From NCBI GenBank assembly GCA_017428805.1, contig JAFRQC010000076.1:17549-81548 (forward strand): a stretch of DNA of 64,000 bases, read 5' to 3'. The DNA comes from Prevotella sp. Its GTDB lineage: Bacteria; Bacteroidota; Bacteroidia; Bacteroidales; Bacteroidaceae. The notes below the pieces were generated by a model. That model had not been told where the DNA came from. It ran no database searches and saw nothing but the letters and a program-made list of their open reading frames with translations. Shown here piece after piece: positions 60,438 to 64,000 of this stretch; within the stretch, counting starts at the first letter, position 1; every line of letters begins with the position of its first letter. Both the position numbers and the translations under genes were made by a program.

Positions 60438-61100
60438 TCATTTTTTCTTCAGCAGAAACAGCAAATAGTCCTTTGTCTCGTCAAGCAGTTCTATCCCCAA
60501 CTGGAAGTACTCCTGGTTCGTGTCCAGTTCCAGCAGTTCCAGCAGCTTGTTGCAAAGTTCAACGTTATTGAACACCAGTCCATTCGATCCCGGTTTGAAC
60601 TTCACCTCGATGCCCCGCTGTCGGTTGAACATCAGCACCACGTCCTTGGTCTTCCGGCTGCGGGTCACCAGCATGTGAGTGGAAAGTTTCTTGGCCACCA
60701 TCTTCGAATGTTCCATGTTCAGCGTCAGCCGTTTGCCGCCCCGGAGACTCAGCGAACAAGTGTCCTTCGGCAGACCCGTACATATAGTCCTCATCGGGAC
60801 TTCAATCACTTCCAGGTCGAGACCGTCTAATTGCACCGCCTCGCTGTGCTCAGCCCGCTTCTGTTTGAGCAGTGTGGTCCATTCCATGTTTAAAGTCATC
60901 CAGAAGTCCTTGCCGTAGATCCCTTTCGGATAGATGAAAGCCTGAGGTATCACAATGTCGGCCCGGGTCAGTTCCAGATAGTCCTCCAGTTTCTTAGGGT
61001 TGAACGTCATGCGGTTCTCATTGTAGGTCTTTTCGAACACCATGAAGGCGTTTTGATCATTCATGAACTTCTTGAAGTCCCTGATTTCGCTTTGTGTCAT
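60438..61100 (-). CDS. Unknown protein of the accessory cassette
   Basis: 220 aa using the ATG at 61100 (MTQSEIRDFKKFMNDQNAF); a GTG two codons earlier is less likely. No signal peptide or membrane segment. Mixed alpha/beta with basic patches (VAKKLSTHMLVTRSRKTKDVVLMFNRQRGIEVKF) that could contact nucleic acid, ending LLFLLKKK. No family recognised. It lies 67 nt upstream of the 58-aa gene and is probably first in the operon that leads to the DUF3987 gene. Confidence 0.65.
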   Translation of the reverse strand: MTQSEIRDFKKFMNDQNAFMVFEKTYNENRMTFNPKKLEDYLELTRADIVIPQAFIYPKGIYGKDFWMTLNMEWTTLLKQKRAEHSEAVQLDGLDLEVIEVPMRTICTGLPKDTCSLSLRGGKRLTLNMEHSKMVAKKLSTHMLVTRSRKTKDVVLMFNRQRGIEVKFKPGSNGLVFNNVELCNKLLELLELDTNQEYFQLGIELLDETKDYLLFLLKKK

Positions 61101-61173
61101 AGGCACAGTGTTTATTTTACGTCGCCCCCTTTCAGGCGACCTTTAAATGAATAAATAATGTTCGTGTGAAAAC

Positions 61174-61203
61174 CTCACAAGGGGTCAGACCCCCTGTGAG
61201 GTA
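61174..61203. promoter_or_regulatory. GC-rich hairpin in the leader of the cassette
   Basis: ACCTCACA (61174-61181) pairs with TGTGAGGT, with an inner GGGG/CCCC. It has no T-run on the minus strand, so it may be a leader structure. Confidence 0.5.
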
Positions 61204-61304
61204 AAAGAGAGTATTTTCAGCCTTTTCAGTTTGTATCAATAAATGTAGCAGAGCGACTGCAGATGATCTGAGCGTCCTCAGGTCTGCACCGCAAAATTAA
61301 GCAC

Positions 61305-61335
61305 AAAAAAAAGCGTGAACAAGTTTTGTCCACGC
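61305..61335 (-). terminator. Intrinsic terminator of the 191-aa gene
   Basis: On the minus strand GCGTGGACAA pairs with TTGTTCACGC (61335-61313) and is followed by eight T (61312-61305). Confidence 0.85.
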
Positions 61336-61386
61336 AGTTGATAGTTTTGTTGATATAGTTGATACTATTTGATAGTTTTGTTGATA

Positions 61387-61962
61387 CTATACATTTTCCA
61401 TATTGACATTTTTCCCCTTACCTTTAAGTATTTCCAGGAGTCTTTTACCTAATTTGATTTGGCGTTCAGCGGCTCCATTCTCCCGCCATTTCTCAAAAGA
61501 CCAGGTTATTGTCCCCTTTCGGGCAGGATTGCCAACAGAATACTTATTGCATTTCTTGACGAACAATTTCTCAAAGGGCCAATTCTCAACATCCCTTACA
61601 AATTGGTCTATACCCCCATCATAACCCTTTTGAAGAAAAATCTGATAGGCCGTCCCCCATGAGGCATCACCCCACCAAAGTCCTTCTTCAAGAGTCTGCT
61701 CGCAGGCTGCTGCCATATCAGAAGGAGAAGGAGGCTCTTCTTCTAAATCCAGACTACTTTCTTGGGGATCCTTTTGAGGCATTCCATGGTAGTTATACAC
61801 AGGGGCATGATAAACATGATAGTTATAGGTTTTGTTCTCTGCAGGTTTGCGGATGAGATCCTCAATGACTTTTGTTGCCATTTCCTTAAAGGCTTCGAGT
61901 AGCTGCAGCACCTCCTCGAAACCCCTCTGACTGCCGGGCAGTCCGTTTTCGTTTTGATTCAT
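61387..61962 (-). CDS. Unknown protein, terminator-bounded single gene
   Basis: 191 aa, unrecognised. Helical N-terminus (FEEVLQLLEAFKEMATKVIEDLI), a tyrosine/histidine-rich linker (YNYHVYHAPVYNYHG), and a C-terminal half with WWGDASWGTAYQIFLQKGYDGGIDQFVRDVENWPF and a basic end. It has a TAACTTTG -7 element on the minus strand (62029-62022) and its own terminator, so it forms a separate unit divergent from the ORF6N gene. A small regulatory or DNA-associated protein is possible but not shown. Confidence 0.65.
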   Translation of the reverse strand: MNQNENGLPGSQRGFEEVLQLLEAFKEMATKVIEDLIRKPAENKTYNYHVYHAPVYNYHGMPQKDPQESSLDLEEEPPSPSDMAAACEQTLEEGLWWGDASWGTAYQIFLQKGYDGGIDQFVRDVENWPFEKLFVKKCNKYSVGNPARKGTITWSFEKWRENGAAERQIKLGKRLLEILKGKGKNVNMENV

Positions 61963-62021
61963 AATTTTATGGTTTTAAATGTTTATAATGTTTGGTTAAT
62001 CCCTCTGGGGAGATTCGACCG

Positions 62022-62218
62022 CAAAGTTAAATGAGAAAAAAGCAATATCGGCGAGAACACTCTTAAAAGATGTATACATTATATAATAATCCAACTTCTT
62101 TAGTGTATATTATAGATTCGGAAGCCGATTTGCCCTCCCCACCTATTATATAATTATAGGCAAAAATCGAAAAAAATTCCAAAATATTTGGACGTTCCAA
62201 ATAATATCTTTACCTTTG
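62022..62218. promoter_or_regulatory. Divergent promoters of the 191-aa gene and ORF6N gene
   Basis: Minus strand: TAACTTTG at 62029-62022. Plus strand: TTTG (62187-62190), 20 nt, TACCTTTG (62211-62218). Between them the region is AT-rich with no gene; CCAAAATATTTGG (62179-62191) overlaps the plus -33 box and could be an operator. Confidence 0.65.
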
Positions 62219-62258
62219 CAGACGTAAACCACAGTATTAACACTAAATCCAAATTGCT

Positions 62259-62918
62259 ATGGACGAATTACAAATCATTCAATCCAAAATTTACGTCATT
62301 CGCGGTCTGCGCGTGATGCTTGATTTCGATCTGGCTATACTTTATGAGGTAGAGACTCGTTCACTTAATCAAACCGTCAAACGTAATGCAAGACGCTTTC
62401 CCAACGATTTTATGTTCCAACTCACAGAACAAGAATGGATACTAATCTCATCACAATTTGTGACGACATCAAGGATGAAACGACCTAAGAAATCGCTACC
62501 GTATGCTTTTACAGAGTTAGGCGCTTTGATGTTGTCAAGTGTACTCCGCAGCCCTGTAGCGGATGAGACGAGCATAAAGATAACAAGAGCATTTGTAGCC
62601 ATGCGGCAGATGCTTTCATTCTCTACTCTGCCAGAAAAGGTCGTTACTTTAGCACAAGAACTATATAAACTGAAGGAGGAAGTGAACGACATCCTGGCTG
62701 ATCAGAACGACATTAACGAGAGTACCCGCATGCAGCTGGACGCCATCAGTATCGCCCTTGCTGAACTTCAGGTCAAACCTGCCGAGGCCAAGCCTCGCAA
62801 ACCCATCGGTTTCATCCAACCTGAAGAAAACGTTTTAGCCGTGGGGTACCTGAGTCATAGGAGTCGTCATACCCAAGAATCTGTCCCAGCGACTAGGTCA
62901 TGTCTCGGCAGATATTAA
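62259..62918 (+). CDS. ORF6N-domain DNA-binding protein
   Basis: 219 aa. The ORF6N domain is clear at the N-terminus (about 5-95): IQSKIYVIRGLRVMLDFDLAILYEVETRSLNQTVKRNARRFPNDFMFQLTEQEW, then SLPYAFTELGALMLSSVLRS. A coiled coil (LAQELYKLKEEVNDILADQNDINESTRMQLDAI) and RKPIGFIQPEE follow. The final 25 residues differ from the usual family end, suggesting a shifted or replaced tail. ORF6N proteins are phage or mobile-element regulators; this one is divergent from the accessory cassette and may control it. Confidence 0.88.
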   Translation: MDELQIIQSKIYVIRGLRVMLDFDLAILYEVETRSLNQTVKRNARRFPNDFMFQLTEQEWILISSQFVTTSRMKRPKKSLPYAFTELGALMLSSVLRSPVADETSIKITRAFVAMRQMLSFSTLPEKVVTLAQELYKLKEEVNDILADQNDINESTRMQLDAISIALAELQVKPAEAKPRKPIGFIQPEENVLAVGYLSHRSRHTQESVPATRSCLGRY

Positions 62919-62938
62919 ATAAGAGGGTGCGCCGGTAT

Positions 62939-63745
62939 TTAAGTGGTAACGTCTGCCATGAGATCGTGACGGCCAATGAGACTGAAAATACTGATGCGAT
63001 TGTCCTCGTTCAGGATACGCAATGTGCGCAACACCTCGCCTAATGTGGAACCACTGGTGGCCACGTCATCAATGACAAGCACATTCTGCTGGCGTATCGT
63101 CTGGCAAAGTTCCTCGTCAGCTTTTGTAGCGAAACGAAGGAACTGTGTCATATAGGGGCGGAAACGACTCTTCTTCACGTCTTTGGCGATGGTGAAGTAG
63201 TCCTTGCGGTGAATCAGGTCAAGCATATTGCCAATCTGCTGGCGCACCTCCTCCTTCTGGGCCTCTGTGTAACGGGGTCTGCCATTCTCAAGCATGTCAT
63301 CGAGATATGCTTCCGTGAAGGCATCCATATCAAAGGAGATATTGGCGGGCAGGTTCTTCACCAGTTCCATCTTGCGCAACGTGGGCTGGGCGAAACGGTA
63401 AATGTAGCGGAGCATGTAGTTGTTGACGCGGCTGGACGACTGCGGCATCACTACGAGGTCGTAGTCGTAGAGGTTGATGCGACGGCTCAGGTTGTTCACG
63501 GCTTTCTGGATGAACTGCGTCAGATTTGGATCATCCTGCAAGCGCTGGGTGAACTTAACATATTTGATGAATGCCGAGCGGACGCTACCGTCCACCTCGT
63601 CACCAAACTCATAGCCGTAGTAGAAGCACTTGCCGAAGGCCTCCACCTGGTAACCGTTGCCTGTCAGACTGACGATGTCGCCTATCCCGTCGTGTTCAAA
63701 GTCGAACATGAAACGTTGTTGTTCGCTGTCGAATCTTACACCCAT
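62939..63745 (-). CDS. Phosphoribosyltransferase-domain protein
   Basis: 268 aa from the ATG at 63745, as the longer frame would start at a TTG inside the -7 promoter element. The C-terminal PRPP-binding motif VLVIDDVATSGSTLGE marks a type I phosphoribosyltransferase fold; YDLVVMPQSSSRVNNYML is the N-terminal flank of the fold. About 80 extra N-terminal residues and a helical insert distinguish it from purine PRTases and from ComF (no zinc cysteines). It may be regulatory or act on an unidentified base. The promoter is TATCTTTG on the minus strand. Confidence 0.8.
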   Translation of the reverse strand: MGVRFDSEQQRFMFDFEHDGIGDIVSLTGNGYQVEAFGKCFYYGYEFGDEVDGSVRSAFIKYVKFTQRLQDDPNLTQFIQKAVNNLSRRINLYDYDLVVMPQSSSRVNNYMLRYIYRFAQPTLRKMELVKNLPANISFDMDAFTEAYLDDMLENGRPRYTEAQKEEVRQQIGNMLDLIHRKDYFTIAKDVKKSRFRPYMTQFLRFATKADEELCQTIRQQNVLVIDDVATSGSTLGEVLRTLRILNEDNRISIFSLIGRHDLMADVTT

Positions 63746-63772
63746 AATCGTTTTCGTCGCTATTTTATGCTG

Positions 63773-63780
63773 CAAAGATA
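63773..63780 (-). promoter_or_regulatory. -7 element of the phosphoribosyltransferase gene
   Basis: TATCTTTG on the minus strand, 28 nt upstream of the ATG at 63745. Confidence 0.65.
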
Positions 63781-63871
63781 AGCCTTTTTATTCATACTTC
63801 CAAATTTTTCTGATAGAATTTGAATTTATCCCGCATGCCCCAGGTGCCCCCATGACTGCTAAATAATCCTC

Positions 63872-64000
63872 TCAAATGCAATAATACTTGGTCAGGAAAT
63901 ATGTTTTCTCCCAATCCACCATCTTTCTCTGAGATTCCTTCTCAGGATGAATATTAAACTCATCAAAGATCATGATATTCTTGTCTGTCAGGTCGTAAAG
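63872..64000 (-). CDS. C-terminal end of an unidentified protein (runs off the window)
   Basis: 42 residues in frame to a TGA: LYDLTDKNIMIFDEFNIHPE, then KESQRKMVDWEKTYFLTKYYCI. The IMIFDEF segment resembles the end of a Rossmann-type strand, as in some class I methyltransferases, but the piece is too short to assign. The stop lies 126 nt upstream of the phosphoribosyltransferase start on the same strand. Confidence 0.5.
   Translation of the reverse strand, partial: LYDLTDKNIMIFDEFNIHPEKESQRKMVDWEKTYFLTKYYCI

Overview
The window reads as a Bacteroidetes chromosome segment, most likely Prevotella sensu lato from a rumen or gut. The signs are promoters of the TAnnTTTG (-7) / TTTG (-33) class, SusC/SusD pairs, a hybrid two-component regulator, and a GH10-CE1 fusion of the kind known from rumen Prevotella. 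No rRNA, tRNA or CRISPR array was seen. Genus and species are inference.

Layout. (1) 1-4.0 kb: a SpoIIE-type phosphatase lipoprotein, then a graveyard of truncated genes (M15 peptidase, HNH fragment, BRO-family fragment, DUF4421 fragment). (2) 4.0-25.3 kb: a xylan-degradation cluster. A hybrid two-component regulator (4748-8740) faces, across a shared regulatory region, a run of secreted enzymes: GH115 alpha-glucuronidase, GH51 arabinofuranosidase, CE6-CE1 esterase, a frameshifted GH95, GH3 beta-xylosidase and a GH10-CE1 xylanase/feruloyl esterase. A type-B carboxylesterase lies convergent. Together these could strip glucuronate, arabinose, acetyl, feruloyl and probably L-galactosyl decorations and depolymerise the xylan backbone. 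(3) 25.4-38.9 kb: a histidine kinase/response regulator pair divergent from a TolC, HlyD, FtsX-type permease, ATPase export system. The export operon is split by a decayed ATPase gene, and both halves carry a shared 17-bp palindromic operator. (4) 39.0-54.4 kb: a xylan-utilisation-system (XUS) operon: SusC, SusD, SusC, SusD, a XusE-like lipoprotein, a GH10-like lipoprotein whose active site is lost, and a secreted protein with duplicated binding-like modules. (5) 54.4-64 kb: an accessory region. An 83-bp perfect direct repeat brackets an AAA ATPase and a smalltalk miniprotein; next come a tightly packed minus-strand cassette (DUF3987/VirE-N-type ATPase, P5-like muralytic protein, several unknowns), a divergent ORF6N regulator, a phosphoribosyltransferase and a gene end.

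The most unusual signal is a genome-decorating repeat system. Short tandem tracts with a period of exactly 7 nt (sometimes 9, once 8), often next to a small GC-rich hairpin, sit in nearly every intercistronic gap of the XUS operon, in a promoter spacer, and inside coding sequences. Two copies are translated as the hydrophobic core of a signal peptide (TolC and the GH10-like lipoprotein). One lies exactly where the GH95 gene changes frame, where gain of one 7-nt unit would restore the reading frame. A related class of long imperfect palindromes with arms built from 9-nt units sits at operon junctions. One of these is flanked by a 14-bp duplication that includes the downstream start codon, suggesting mobility.
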